From: Miscanthus floridulus
Taxonomy: Eukaryota; Streptophyta; Magnoliopsida; Poales; Poaceae
Length of the DNA stretch: 64,000 nucleotides
Assembly (NCBI RefSeq): GCF_019320115.1
Contig: NC_089593.1
Location: 14,102,789-14,166,788, forward strand
Direction of reading: 5' to 3'
Shown: piece by piece, positions 48,400 to 60,809 of the stretch
Numbering within the stretch: position 1 is the stretch's first letter
Layout of the letters: the number at the start of each line of letters is the position of its first letter
Program-made: the position numbers and the translations under genes
The notes under the pieces: model-generated
Database searches by the model: none
What the model saw: the letters and a program-made list of their open reading frames with translations, nothing else
Told to the model about the DNA's origin: nothing

Positions 48400-48715
48400 G
48401 AGACCTGTAGTCCTGGGTGATGGTTAGAACCGGGGACTAAAGGTTCTTTAGTCCCGAGTGTAGCCATGGCCCAGGAGTAAAGGTGGTTTTGGCGGGCCAC
48501 GAAAGTGCAGCCCACCTTGGCAAGGTTCTTTAGTCCCGGGTAATGGTTAGAACCAGGAGTAAAGGTCTTACCTTTAGTCCCGGGTGTAGCCACGACCCGG
48601 GAGTAAAGGGGATTTTGGCGGGCCATGAAAACGCAGCCCACCTTTAGTCCCAGGGTGGTTGATCCACCTGGGAGTAAAGGTGGGCTGCAGTTTGGCTTCC
48701 CGCTAGTTTCAATCT
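48400..48715 (-). promoter_or_regulatory. Internal repeat block with TATA box, unit 2
   Basis: Same block as 40605-40920: CTTTAGTCCCGGG-type units next to TTTATAAAGG at about 48390-48397, reading leftward into the TNPA-like/Ulp1 unit. Confidence 0.7.
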
Positions 48716-49198
48716 CCATTTGTTTTTTATATATTTCTTTCTATAAAATGTTAAAGTCTTGTTAATTGCACAGTAAATTAAATACAAGACATAAAATTGT
48801 TTTAAAAGAATATGGATTTAGTTTTGCTTTATTGCACATAGGAAAATTGTGTGACCTAAAGTTTTTGTTTTTTCTTATAAGTATTGAAACATAATGTCAT
48901 TAATATTTACTATTTTGTTAATGCAAAAATGTAGTGTTTAATTTAAATCATTAAAACTTTTGTTTTCGATTGGAAATTTGTTTTCACATCATTTTAACGT
49001 AAATCTTTTCATTTTTTCATCACTCATTGTCCAAAAGCGACATGGAAATCCCACCATCAAACACAAATTTAATTTGAACATAGAAAAAAAGGAAACACCT
49101 AATAAACATCTCTGAATTCATAATTATTACATAATACCTCTAATACACACTATTAAACATCACTATATATATCAAGCGGGCACGGTAGTGAACTTCTT
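48716..49198. other. AT-rich region 3' of the CACTA-B TNPD unit
   Basis: AT-rich sequence between the TNPD stop and the internal promoter block; inverted, diverged counterpart of 17120-17587. The tandem-duplication border (48812) falls inside it. No gene seen. Confidence 0.6.
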
Positions 49199-52100
49199 CT
49201 AAACATATATCTCTTGGTTATGATCGCGCGGTAACCATGGAGTGTCCTCATCATTTAGTTGGATGCTTGGGTCTTTGTTCACTGTGAAGGGTGGAATTTG
49301 GTCATCCTTTTCATAATCTTCTGATATGTCTGACTTGTCTTCAATTCCGACAATGTTTCTTTTCTCTGAAAGAATTATGTGACGCTTTAGCTCATTGATT
49401 GGGTCGTTGTTGTTTTTTCCTCTCTTCGGTTTTGTAGACATGTCCTTAACATAGAACACCTGATTCACATCCTTGGCAAGGACGAACGGTTCATCTTTGT
49501 CCCCAATATTGTTGAGGTCCACGATTGTCATTCCATACTTGTTGTCGACTGCTACCCCTGCCTCCAATCGCCTTTACCCATTGGCACTTGAACAAAGGTA
49601 CCTTAAAAGTAGGTGCATAGTTTAGTTCCCATATCTCCTCTATGCGGCCATAATATGTTTGCTTATTTGTATTAGGGTCGGTGGTATCTATGCGGACACC
49701 ACTATTTTGGTTGGTGCTCCTTTTATATTGGGCTACTGTGTAAAATGTATTCCCATTTATCTCATACCCTTTGTATGTGAGGATATGCCATGATGGCTGT
49801 CTAGCCAACAAATACAGTTGCTCATCAATACTCTCATCACCCTGACATTCTTTTCACAACCAGTCGCTGAAAGTTTTCATGTGCTGACGCGTAATCCAAG
49901 CTTCAGACTTCTCTGGAAACTCGGATCGAAGCAACTCTTTATGTGTCTCGATATACGGATCCACCAAGGAGGAGTTTTGCAGAATTGTGTAGTGTGCTTT
50001 ATTAAAATAATTGTCCTGCGTACCAATATATGTTTTCTTCCCTAGTGTCCCCTTTCCACTTAGTCTCCCCTCGTGTCACGATTCAGGAACACCAATCGGG
50101 TCAAGGTTAGGAATAAAGTCAACATAAAACTCAATGACCTCCTCTGTTCCATAGCCCTTGGCGATGCTTCCTTCTGGCCGAGCATGGTTGTGAACATATT
50201 TCTTTAGGACTCCCATGAACCTCTCAAAGGGGAACATGTTGTGCAGGAACACAGGACCGAGAATGCTAATCTCCTTGACCAGGTGAACTAGGAGGTGTGT
50301 CATGATATTAAAGAAGGAAGGAGGGAACACCAACTCAAAGCTGACAAGACATTGAACCACATCATTCTGTAGTTTAGCTAGATCCATTGGATCGATTGCC
50401 TTCTAAGAAATTGCATTGAGGAATGCACATAGCTTCATGGTGGCTAGATGTATATTTGGAGGTAGAATTCCTCTTAATGCAACTGGAAGCAATTGCGTCA
50501 TGAGCACGTGGCAGTCATGGGACTTTAAGTTTAGGAATTTCTTCTATGGCTCATTTATTATACCCTTTATATTCGAGGAGAATCCAGATGGTACCTTGAT
50601 GCTTGCTAGGCATTCAAACATGCTTTCCTTCTCTTCTTTGCTAAGAGTGTAGCTGGTAGGATTTAAGTAATGGCGTCCATCATCTGTCTTCTCTGGATGT
50701 AGGTTGTCTCATTCTTTCAAACACCGTAGGTCCTATCATGCTTCAAGTGTGTCCTTAGGCTTCCCATACACACCCATGAAGCCTAGCAGGTTCACATAAA
50801 GATCTCGTCAGGTGCATCACGTCGATCATGCTATGGACCTCTAGGACTTGCCAATAGGGTAGCTCCCAAAATATGGACTTCTTCCATATGGGTGTGTGAC
50901 CGGCGGCGTCATTCGGGATAGGTTCACTACCATGTGCCTTTCCAAATACTACTTTCATATCCTTGACCATATTGAGTACATCCTCACTAGTTCGGCTGCC
51001 CGGCTTGGTCTGGTGGTCTGCCTTACCTTTAAAATGCTTGCCTTTCTTTCTTAGGGGGTGATTCGTAGGAAGAAATCGACGATGGCCAATGTACATGACC
51101 TTTCAATATTTTTTCAAGAATATACCTTTAATGTCATCGAAACAGTGTGTGCATGCAGTATATCCCTTGTTTGATTGTCCTGAAAGATTACTTAGAGCAG
51201 GCCAATCATTGATTGTTACGAACAACAATGCTCGTAGGACAAAGTGCTCCTGTTTGTGCTCATCCCACACACGTACACCTGGTCTATTCCACAAAAGTAG
51301 AAGTTCTTCAACTAGTGGCCTCAGGTACACATCGATGTTGTTGCCAGGTTGCCTTGGGCCTTAGATGAGCACTAGCATCAGAATAAACTTACGCTTCATG
51401 CATAACTAGGGAGGAAGGCTGTAGATACATAGAGTAATAGGCCAAGTGCTATGACTACTGCTCTACTCCCTGAAAGGATTCATACCATCCGTACTTAAAG
51501 CAAACCTTAAGTTTCTTGTGTCATTTGCAAACTCTAGGAATTCTCTATCGATTGCTCTCCACTGGGACCCATCAGTAGGGTGTCTCAACATATTATCTAC
51601 CTTACGGTCTTCTTTGTGCCATCGCAACAACTTTGCATGGTCTTTGTTTCTGAATAGACATTTCAAGCATGGTATTATAGGAGCATACCACATAATCTTG
51701 GCAGGGATTTTCTTCGTGGGACGTTCGCCCTCAACATCATTAGGGTCATCTTGCCTGATCTTATACCACGATGCATGACATACCGGGCATGCATCTAACT
51801 TCTCGTACTCCTCGCCACGATAGAGGATGCAGTCATTAGGACATGCATGTATCTTCTGGATTTCTAATCCCAAAGGGCAGACTACCTATTTTGCTTCGTA
51901 CGTAGTGGAAAGCAATTCGTTATCCTACGAAAGCATCTTCTTTTGGATTTTTAGTAACTCCCCAAATCCCTTGTCAGATACACCATTCTTTGTCTTCCAT
52001 TGCAGCAATTCCAGTGTGGTACCCAACTTTTTCTGCCCCGCATCACAAGTTGGGTATAGCAATTTCTTGTGATCCTCTAGCATGCGCTCGAACTTGATCT

Positions 52101-53130
52101 TCTCCTTTTCACTTTCACATTCTCTTTGTGCATCACGAATGGCCTAACCAAGATCACCAGCGGGCTCATCTTCTACCCCTACCTCTTCTTCAACCTCCCC
52201 CATTGCAGTATCATTGAAGGCACCATATTCAGCAATAATGTCATCATCGTCCCATTGTTCTTCTTCACCTTCTTCCATTACAACCCCGATTTCTCCGTGC
52301 TTCGTCCAACAAATATAGTTTGGCATGAAACCTGACTTCAACAAGTGTGAATGAAGACTCCTTGAGCTAGCATATTCCTTCAAATTCTTACATATGGCAC
52401 ATGGGCAGCACATGAAACCATCGCGTTTGTTTGCCTCGGCAACACGTAAGAAAGAATGCACGCCCTCAATGAACTCTTGGGAGCGGCGATCAGCATTGTA
52501 CATCCAATGTCGGCTCATCTGCATTACATGACATACATACCATATTAAAACCTAGAACATAATTAGTTAATTATACGACATGCATGCCACCACACAAGGT
52601 ATTAATTTATGAAAGTCTCGATACAATGTAGACAATCCCAACTACCACTAAAAAAACTAAAGCTAAAATGCACTTCAGCAACATAAGGATTTCGCGACCA
52701 ATCCCAACTAAAATAGACAGATCATGCGTTTGTTCAATATCTATGGGCTTCTTCCGCAGGATCACTGCCTCATCAGCCGCCGTAGCCGCCTGTGCAAGAG
52801 AGTTTTGCACATGTTCAACATACTCTTCCTTCCAGTACCAGCCTAAACATCTAGTGCCATCCCACTGAAATTAAAACAAAAAATTAGAACTCTAATCACA
52901 ATCATCATGAAAATAAGTATAAATTAACCATAATCATCAAATACGATAAAATAACCCACATTGCGATCCGGACACTTGTAGAAGATACGGCCCTTGTTGG
53001 GACACTCCTTCCTCACTCGGTACTCCATCACGATCTTCTCCTCACACTTGCCGCATGCAATGAGAGGGAGGTCCGGCCTCAGTTGCTTTGGAACCCGATG
53101 AGAGGCCGAGGACCCAGAAGCAGTTGCCAT
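49199..53130 (-). pseudogene. TNPD-type transposase of CACTA-B with GRF finger
   Basis: The minus-strand start at 53130 (MATASGSSASHRVPKQLRPD) leads into a GRF-type zinc finger (ACGKCEEK, NKGRIFYKCPDRN, then CLGWYWKEEYVEHV at about 52830) and a hydrophobic segment (52607-52700, LMLLKCILALVFLVVVGIVY). The Transpos_assoc module is at 52144-52524 (RHWMYNADRRSQEF, CPCAICKN) with an acidic tail. Transposase_21 parts are at 51463-51873 (CPNDCILYRGEEYE, CPVC), 51103-51330 (NDWPALSNLSGQSNKGY) and 50755-51096 (IDVMHL). DUF4218 is at 50076-50387, DUF4216 at 49491-49811, and the C-terminus at 49199-49567. Introns explain part of the gaps, but several stops and shifts remain. In intact members this is the catalytic transposase. 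Confidence 0.88.
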
Positions 53131-53568
53131 CTAGTCTCTATACTCATTTTTAATATAATATAAATTTCTCATTTTATAAACAAATAAAATTAAAAAAAAA
53201 CTCTAAAATTCTCTATATCTCTAAACCATGAAGTGTGCTATGCATGCTAGAAATGAAAGCTAAATACTAGTTTTGAATAACTACTTTAACCTTCCTTCAT
53301 CCAAATATGCAAACTTTAAAGTGATTTTGAGCTTAAATGGCTTATAAATAAAAAAATCCATCATAAAAAACCACATATATCTAGTCCACAAAATGAGATA
53401 TGCTACTGATGAAACATGAGAGTATAAAGTTGGTAACCTTTAGAACCGAAGAATCGATGGAGGAATAGAAGAAATCTTGTGATTACCGACGATGAGGAAA
53501 GAAGAGAGGCCGGTGATGAAGCAAGAACACTGAGCTCGAAGTGGCTCAGGCTCGGGGAGGAAGAAGAG

Positions 53569-53907
53569 GTATATAGGAGGGGACCTTTAGTCCCGGTTGG
53601 AGACAGCAACTAGAACTAAAGGTCCCTTTCTAGTCCCAAATGAAGCCTCTAGCCGGGTGTAGACTTTTACTCCTAGTTGTAGGTACGAACCGGGAGTAAA
53701 AGTTAACCTTTAGTCCCGGTTGGTAGCTCCAACCGGGACTAAAGGTCCCCAGCAGCAAAAGTCTACCGCAGTAGCCGTTGAGTAGGGACCTTTAGTCCCG
53801 GTTGGAGCTACCAATTGGGACTAAAGGTTTCTCTAGTCCTAGGCGCGAAAAATACCAGGACTAAAGCCAAATTTCGAAGTGGATCAAAGGTCGTTTCTCT
53901 ACTAGTG
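53569..53907 (-). promoter_or_regulatory. Right terminus, subterminal repeats and TATA box of CACTA-B
   Basis: From the end inward on the minus strand: CACTAGTAGAGAAACGACC, then repeated CCTTTAGTCCCGGTTGG and CCAACCGGGACTAAAGG units, then CCTATATACC (53569-53578) as TATA box. The leader to the ATG at 53130 is about 430 bp and contains a likely intron. Repeat block plus TATA is the same arrangement as at the internal promoter. Confidence 0.8.
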
Positions 53908-54967
53908 GTGGACTTCGCCTCACCCGATGTCTGAGGACAGGCTCTGCCCCGCCCGATGGTTGAGGGCTAGCTCTGCCCTACCCAACTTTTGAGGGCTGGT
54001 TCTACCCCACCCAACGTCCGAGGGTGGGCTCCGCCTCACCCGACAACTGAGGGCGGGCTCCTCCTCGCCCCATGAGTGCACCCTGCTCCTTCATGATGAC
54101 GAGCACAGGGTACGATAGGACCTTCGAGTCAACCGTAGTACCGAGGACCATGCCCTGCATGCCTGTAGGAAGGTACCATCAGGATACGATGGGTTGGGCG
54201 CTTCAAGCCCTTTCCAACCTAACAGTGCTCGAATATTGTTGTAGGCGCCGACTTTTGTCCCACAGTGTTGTAGGCGCCACCATCAGCCCTCGGGCGTGGA
54301 TACTACCATAGGCATACGACAACTGCTACAATCCAAGGAAGAACTCACATCATCTACAGTCATAGGCATATAGTCATTTCCCCATCTACTCCCTGCAGAG
54401 TCATGGCTCGACGCCCTAACGCACCGCACTGCACCGTCCACCGGGGGAGGATGGGACATGACCACTCACTGACACAAAGTCAGAGCCTAGCCCTATCAGG
54501 ATTGGCGGAACATGCTATCCCTATCGTGGTCTCCCATGTTAGCAGGGCAGGCACATGGGAAAAGGAGGACCCTGCTTCCCCGAAGGACCTTCTCCACCTT
54601 TGGTTTTTTCCTCTTTCCTTCCATTTATAACCCTTGCCCCCCTGGTCTATAAAAGGGAGGGCAGGGCACCTCGCTAAAGGGACCAACTTTTGATGGATCA
54701 ATTCGACACAACACAGCCAAGCAACAACTGAGCTCTTGGTGTCCTTTCGACCATTCCATCAGAGACATGGGACCTGTCCCTCTCTCGACAATTTGTACCC
54801 CCTACTATGAACCTTTTTCGGTACTAATAACACTGAGCAGCAACAGACTAGACGTAGGGACATTCAGCCCGAACCAGTATAAACCTTGTGTCCTTTAGTG
54901 CACCATCCGGGTCTAACAGCGCAACAATTATAAATTTACTTGCCGGTGTTTGTTCGAAACACCGATA
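53908..54967 (+). mobile_element. 5' LTR, second part, of a Ty3/gypsy-type retrotransposon
   Basis: Continues the LTR started at 42303 with the same ~30-bp CCGAGGG(C/T)GGGCTC-type units. It includes a TATA box at 54647-54656 and ends ACACCGATA at 54967. The following GTTGGCGCGCCAGGTAGAGG is a typical grass gypsy LTR/primer-site boundary. The canonical final CA has decayed to TA. Confidence 0.85.
54647..54656 (+). promoter_or_regulatory. LTR TATA box
   Basis: TCTATAAAAGGGAGGG in the LTR, about 320 bp before its end. Transcription would be expected to start some 30 bases downstream. Confidence 0.65.
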
Positions 54968-54986
54968 GTTGGCGCGCCAGGTAGAG
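54968..54986 (+). other. Primer binding site of the retrotransposon
   Basis: TTGGCGCGCCAGGTAGAGG directly follows the LTR end. The position and a sequence starting TGG identify a tRNA primer site; I do not assign the tRNA. Confidence 0.65.
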
Positions 54987-55049
54987 GACTTTGCGCATTC
55001 CAAATCAAGCCTCGGATGGCTAGCCATGCAATCAGCTAGGTCCCAGGCG

Positions 55050-56815
55050 CACGCGTGCATTTCAGTGACTTAGACTTCATCATAACTGGTGGGAGGAGAG
55101 TTGGCATTGGCCCATGCCGCCATCCAGTCTCTCCCCTCCATCAGCTTCAACTACTGGGAGGCTTGAGTGCCAGCCCGGTGTCTCCCCTAGACCCCAGCCG
55201 TCCAGGGAAGACCCGCGCCACCTCACCCCCTCTCCAGGAACACTCCGCATGGAGCGCCCCAATGGCGCTTTCATTCGGTCTCCTGCAACGCCGCGGCGAC
55301 CGTTGGCCACCTTGTGGCACAGCGCACGATCCCGTCCCCCACGAACAACGAGTCCATGGGGATGATCGAAAGAGTCACAGAATCCCTCCATGGCCTCCTC
55401 GTAGAAGGACCAGGGTCAAACTCTAGCTCTGACTCCAGCAGGGGAGCCATCACCCCTCCTGGGAATGTTTCATAGCGGGTACCCCTGAGGGACACGTTGA
55501 GATCGTCTCCGTGGATGATGCTACCCCGGACAGGCAACCTCGGTGATGGATCTAAAGGGGGGACAGTGGCCCCGCCACACATAGGGGTGGAGCAGCTAAG
55601 AGCCCGAAAAGTGGGAGATAGACTGAAGTCGGACAACAACTTGTTCAGGAGTATACAGAGGTCGATCGAGAGAACGAACACCGTGGAGACAGTGGGCGCG
55701 CAATCGCCATGGCCCTCGACATGAACCGAAGGATCATCACCGATGATGAAACCCTTCCTCACTTCGCTCGGGCAAGCCAAAACATTGCCGTCACAATGGC
55801 TTTGCTCCGTGGCCTTCCAGAGGCTACAACACACCGTGAAATTCGCACGCTGCTTGAGCGGGCGGCAGCACAGCAGGCAGAAAGCTTGTTGTCTCGATGA
55901 TGTGAGCTCGACACCAGCCAGCGCACACCCTTGATGCATCCTGCCAGGGATGCATCAGTCCACCAAGCACCACAAGGTGTCGGGCAGCGCGCTGTGATCC
56001 CAGTACATCAACGTCTCGGCCACAACCGCGATGCACGCAGCACCATCGACGCCCGTAGACGCGCCTACAGTGACCCAAGGGAAGGAGCCCGCCACGGCTA
56101 TCATCCTTGACGCAGTGGATGCTATGACAGCGGTGAGGTCCGAAGCCTGAGCCCTGACCTGCCAGGGCCTCAAGCCTTCAGCCGGCACGTCCTCAACGCT
56201 GCATTCCCACCAAGGTATCGACCACCTAGCAATATCCCTAAATACTCTAGGGAGACAAACCCCTAGACTTTGGCTTGAAGACTATTAGCTTGCCTATCAA
56301 GCCAGTGGTGCGGATAATGACTGACTTCATTATCTGCAACCTTCCACTATTCTTCCTCGATTCGGCCTGGGCGTGGTTGGAACACCTGCCGTTCAACACA
56401 ATCGAGAGTTGGGCGGATCTGAAGGAGATCTATGTGGGAAACTTCTAGGGCATAGCACAAATGCCATGAGAACCCATGGGACCTCAAGAACTGCCATAAG
56501 AAGGCTAGTGAGACCCTCCGTGGGTACATCTAGCTCTTCTCCCGATAGTGTAATGAGCTCCCTAACATCGCCGATGCTAACATAATAGGAGCCTTCCTGT
56601 CTGGGATGACCTGCGAGTCCTTCGTTCATAAGCTAGGGACTGCAAGGGCCAGTGAACCACCAAGGAACTCCTAGGACATCGCCACTAGGCACGCCTCAGG
56701 AGAGGAGGCGGTCGGAGTGATCTTCAATCGCCTCGAGGGCAAGGCAAGGCGAGACGAGGGTGCCGATGAAGGCACCTCCAATCAGTTCCGCCAAAAGAAA
56801 GAATAAGAAGCAATG
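55050..56815 (+). pseudogene. Degenerate gag of the gypsy-type retrotransposon
   Basis: The region downstream of the primer site carries scattered gag similarity. The clearest part is at about 56300-56780, where mixed frames give AWLEHLP, SWADLKEIYVGNF, GAFLSGMTCESFVHKLG and ASGEEAVG, characteristic of the capsid (Retrotrans_gag) region of grass gypsy elements. Numerous stops and frameshifts interrupt it. The upstream part (55055-56200) is rich in His, Arg and Ala frames typical of the N-terminal gag of these elements but without a clear motif. The copy makes no functional capsid. Confidence 0.7.
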
Positions 56816-57054
56816 GCGTGAGGACTCCCTCAGTGGCTGCTACTGACCGTAAGGGTGGTCAGAAGCAGCATGAAGGGCACTCTGAACCACTTTGAAAAAA
56901 ATGCTCAAGGGGCCATGCCTGAACAATGCCTTTTTCGTAAAGCATCCGCTCAAGGACTGCAGCCTCATGCGGAAGTTCTTGTCCAGAAGGTCCAACAAAG
57001 GGGAGCAGGGGAAGGAACCTACCTCCACTATGGATGACTGCCAAGATGGCTAGC

Positions 57055-58605
57055 GTACTGCCAAGAGGTCCGACAGGCTATGGGGATAGATTCGACGGCC
57101 TTGAACTCAATCACATCCCAAGGCGCGTCAACGAGGTGGCCGACACACTTGCAAAAGTAGTGTCCTGGTCGAGAATCAGTGCTGACAGGCATCTTCGCTA
57201 GTGACCAACACAAATCCTTGGTGCACTATGAAGGGTCAGAACAGGGCCGATAATGGCCCATCTGATCCAGCCCCGGGGCTGACCAACCGACTGACTCTGC
57301 CCAGCCCCTGATGTCATGGAGCTTGAACAGGATCCAGCGACAAAAGCCTAACCCTCTGGACGTCTGGAGAACACTCTACCTCAACTACCTCCTTCGTGAT
57401 ACACTACCGATGGATAAGACGGAAGCTCGATGGCTCGCACGTCTGCGCCAAGTCCTTCATTCTTGTAGAAGGCGAACTCTACAAATGGAGCCACACCGGG
57501 ATTTTGCAGTTCTGTATCCCCATCGAACAGGGGAAGCTTCTGTTGGGCGACATCCACTGGTGGGGTCTGCGGTCACCTTGCCATGCCTAGAACCTTGGTT
57601 GGGAACGCATTCGGACAGGGCTTCTACTGGCCCACTACAGTAGCCGATGCCGAGCAAATCGTACGCACCTACGAAGGGTGCCAGTACTACGCTCGGCAAA
57701 CGCACCTCCTGGCCCAGGCACTCCAGATGATCCCCATCACGTGGCCCTTCACTGGTCTGAGGGCTCGATCTGGTTGGGCCTCTCAAAAAGGCACCCAGAG
57801 GCTACACCCACCTGCTTGTCACCATAGACAAGTTCACAAAATGGATCAAAGCTCGGCCAATCTTCGTAATCAAATCCGAGTAGGCTATGCTGTTCTTCCT
57901 CGACATCATCCATCACTTTGGAGTATCGAAACACCATCATCATAGACAATAGCATGTAGTTCACCGGCAAGAAATTCATTCGATTCTAGTGATGAACAAC
58001 ACATCCGAGTCGATTGGATTGCCATCGCACACCCCCGAACGAATGGGCAGGTCGAGCGCGAAAATGACATGCTCCTATAGGGCCTCAAGCCTAGGATCTT
58101 CAACCAGTTGAACAAGTTCGGCGCACGCTGGGTTGCCGAGCTCTCTGCGGTGCTCTGGAGCCTAAGGACAACTCCTAATCGAGCCACTGGCTACACACCT
58201 TTCTTCATGGTCTACGGTTCCTGAGGTCATCCTCTCGATGGACCTCGACTACGGAGTGCCAAGAATCAGGGCATACGACAAACAAGGAGTTGAGGCATCC
58301 CACAAAGATGCCATGACCAGCTAGACGAAGCCCGCAACATCGCCCTCCTCCTGTTTGGCCAAGTACCAGCAGGCGTTGCATCGGTACCATAGCCGATGGG
58401 TGTGGGACCTGAGCCTTCAACGTCGGGGACCTAGTTCTCCATGTCATACAGAGCAACAAGGACCATCACAAGCTCTCCCCGCCTTGGGAGGGGCCCTACG
58501 TCGTCGTGGAAATACTCCGGCCAAGCGCCTACAAATTGAAAACCGTCAATGACGAGGTCTTCACCAATGCCTAGAACATTGAGCAGCTATGTCGTTTTTA
58601 CCCTT
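57055..58605 (+). pseudogene. Remnant of pol: RNase H end and integrase
   Basis: At 57090-57205 a frame reads LNHIPRRVNEVADTLAK, the C-terminal end of RNase H in gypsy pol. Protease and reverse transcriptase are missing between gag (to ~56815) and this point, a large internal deletion. From about 57305 integrase follows: a zinc-finger region with FYWPTTVADAEQIV and EGCQYYA (one expected Cys changed), core fragments near 57830-58060 including an IDN motif, and a C-terminal region to about 58605. The frame changes repeatedly. No chromodomain is seen. The element cannot supply its own enzymes. Confidence 0.8.
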
Positions 58606-59220
58606 AAATTAAACACATACACTTTCTTATCAGTTTTGTCTCCAAAAATCCTCAATCTTTAGTGACTTCTGACCCTTGCAAAGAGCGAGGGGTCGGACCT
58701 CACTCAGGGGCTGATATAAGTACGTTTATCTTGCAAATGCTCTCTGTGTTATCTTTGCAAATATTCTCTGTGTTTTCCCCCTTTTCTCATGGTAAGTCCT
58801 AAAGGCTAGGATTTCGAGAACAAAATCTGAGTACAACTGGTAGGACTGCAGGAAACCCACTGCACCCATGGCTATGGCCTCCTTGCTCACCAGCATGATC
58901 AGAGTTGGCGCTCCCGCACGCCGAGTTTTTTGCGACCTTAACTATGAGAAGGGTCGGAAGGCACCAAAATCTCTTTTGCAAAAAGAGGGAGAAAAGCTAA
59001 AAAGCTATTTGCCGTAGCGAAAGTTGAAAACTTATTCATTTTTTCGCACAAAACTCATTACTTACAAAGTGATTTCATCACGAAAAGGTCTAATATATTC
59101 ATAAATACAAAAGACTATTCACTCGGGGGCTCCCCACAAACTTATTCGATTACAGTCTCTGACCAGCTCTACTATGAATACTACTACGGTCGCCGCGCCA
59201 CGCTCCCCATCGACGACGTC

Positions 59221-59640
59221 CTATCGCTCCATGGGATCCTTGAGGGTGCCATCATCTGCAACATCGAGCACCACGTCGGTGACTATGGTGCCTTCGCCGG
59301 GGCATCTAGGGACTGCGCCATCGTCACCTTCTACAACCCTGACAACGACACCTTCATCGGGGCATTCGGGGACTGTGCCATCGTCATCAGCTACAACCCT
59401 GACAACGGCACCTCCGTCGGGGCATCCAGGGACTGCTCTATCGTAATCAACCACAACCCTGACAACAGCGTCTGCGCAGGGGGCGTTTCCCGCCAAAGAA
59501 AGGCCACCACAAACGATGGCAAAACCGACGACACTCAACACTCTCCAGTCCACCTCCTCCTTCGGCGGAGGCAGCCCCTTCTCGGCAAAGGCGGCCGACA
59601 CCATCTCATCTATGTTGGATAACCTCCAGCTTGACATCAT
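59221..59640 (-). other. Antisense frame over a 60-bp tandem repeat
   Basis: 59285-59460 holds three 60-bp units (TCGGGGCA(T/C)(T/C)...GGGACTG, AACCCTGACAACG). The minus strand stays open for 139 codons with a 20-residue periodic repeat (VVRVVADDDGTVPECPDEG). The plus strand is also open. The element-specific antisense ORFs of Tat-type elements are a parallel, but the repeat alone could explain the frame. Confidence 0.45.
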
Positions 59641-60809
59641 GCTCTAGATTCACGAGCGGATTTGTGAGTTGTTCTCTCCCTGGCATTACCCTCTCTCACT
59701 TAGGAACCACCGTGACGCACGAACGCATTCGATGGAAAGGAAGAAGAAGAGGTAGCGGCTCATAAGCAGGTGAAGGAATGGGACGAGAACACCCCTCTCC
59801 CTCCCTATTTAAGGAAGAGGCACAGCAGCTGAGGAAAGGAGAAAGGTTGGGACAAAAAACTCTCCTCCTTCCCCTATTCAATGCAGATGGGAAATCAATG
59901 CTGGTGGGAATCCGAGGGGACACGCCTGGACCGATAGGACGTGCTCTGATCAACGAGACATCGCATGGTCAAAACAGGACGTTGCCTAGGCATGGCCCAC
60001 CACTACCATGCATCGGGCACGAGAATCAGGGCGCACCCACATGCAGGCGACTCTCCACTTCCCCAGGCAAGACCATGGAGCGACCCAATGATGGAACCCC
60101 TGTCCAGGGGGGGCCAACGGGCCTCCTGGGTCGATCGGACAGCCCAGGCGAAACAACGAACGACCACCGAAAGATAAGCACCTCTGCTACCTACTTTGCG
60201 TGTTAATTTCATTACCGAGCGTCCAACCCCGGCAATGGCTGGGGCACGGACAATGCTTGGGGTTGCCGAGGATGTTTGCTTGTTCAGACATCCTCATCAC
60301 CTGACCCCTCCTTATGTTTAAAAAACCAGAGACGTGGAGTGCGGGTGTAGAACTTTGAGTAGAACTAGACGAACCGCTAGACCCTACGCCCCGGCGGCTA
60401 TGGTGTTTTCATTCACCAGCATAATTGAATTCACGGTTCCCCGTACCCTGAGCTTCTATATCCGCCTTCTCGAGAGGGGTTCGGAGAGGGTCTGCCTGCA
60501 GAATCCCTTTCAAGGTGAAGCTATTAGGTCACTAAAAATCAATCGAACGGCTCGAATCACCATCGAGAGACGGAAACAAAAAAATTGCGATACTTGTGCA
60601 GGTTCACACCGGCCTCATCGCGAACGACAGACTTGAACCCCATGCAAACATCCGGTAAGACCTTCCCGTCGCTCGTACCACCAAGGTAACGCTACTGACC
60701 CCTGCTTTCATTTCAATTAAATCGTACATTAAACCTATGCAATCGCTGCATCTCAACGCTTCGTGTCAGCGTCACGAAGCGATAGTCACCTCATTTGATA
60801 CGAGCAACA

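Larger units (their letters stand above)
41018..48812. repeat. 7,795-bp tandem direct duplication, unit 2
   Basis: Second unit, in direct contact with unit 1 (junction AAGAATA/GGCAGTACC). It repeats the copy II/III repeats (41019-42302), the LTR start (42303-42505) and the CACTA-B left half. After 48812 CACTA-B continues with ATATGGATTTAG into its TNPD part, unlike unit 1. Confidence 0.95.
42506..53907 (-). mobile_element. Complete CACTA-B element (11.4 kb), nested in an LTR
   Basis: The ends are CACTAGTACAAAAACAGGC (42506) and, reverse-complemented, CACTAGTAGAGAAACGACC (53907). The 3-bp flanks are GCG (42503-42505) and GTG (53908-53910), one C-to-T difference, as expected of an aged duplication at a CpG. 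Reading on the minus strand: subterminal block, TATA box, TNPD with GRF finger, AT-rich spacer, internal repeat/TATA block, cargo, TNPA-like/Ulp1 unit, subterminal block. It is the full-length reference for CACTA-A. All coding units are broken. Confidence 0.9.

Noticed and set aside
59174..59446. Ser/Thr/Pro-rich plus-strand frame resembling a secreted mucin-like protein
   Set aside because: Generated by the 60-bp tandem repeat in the retrotransposon 3' region; both strands are open.
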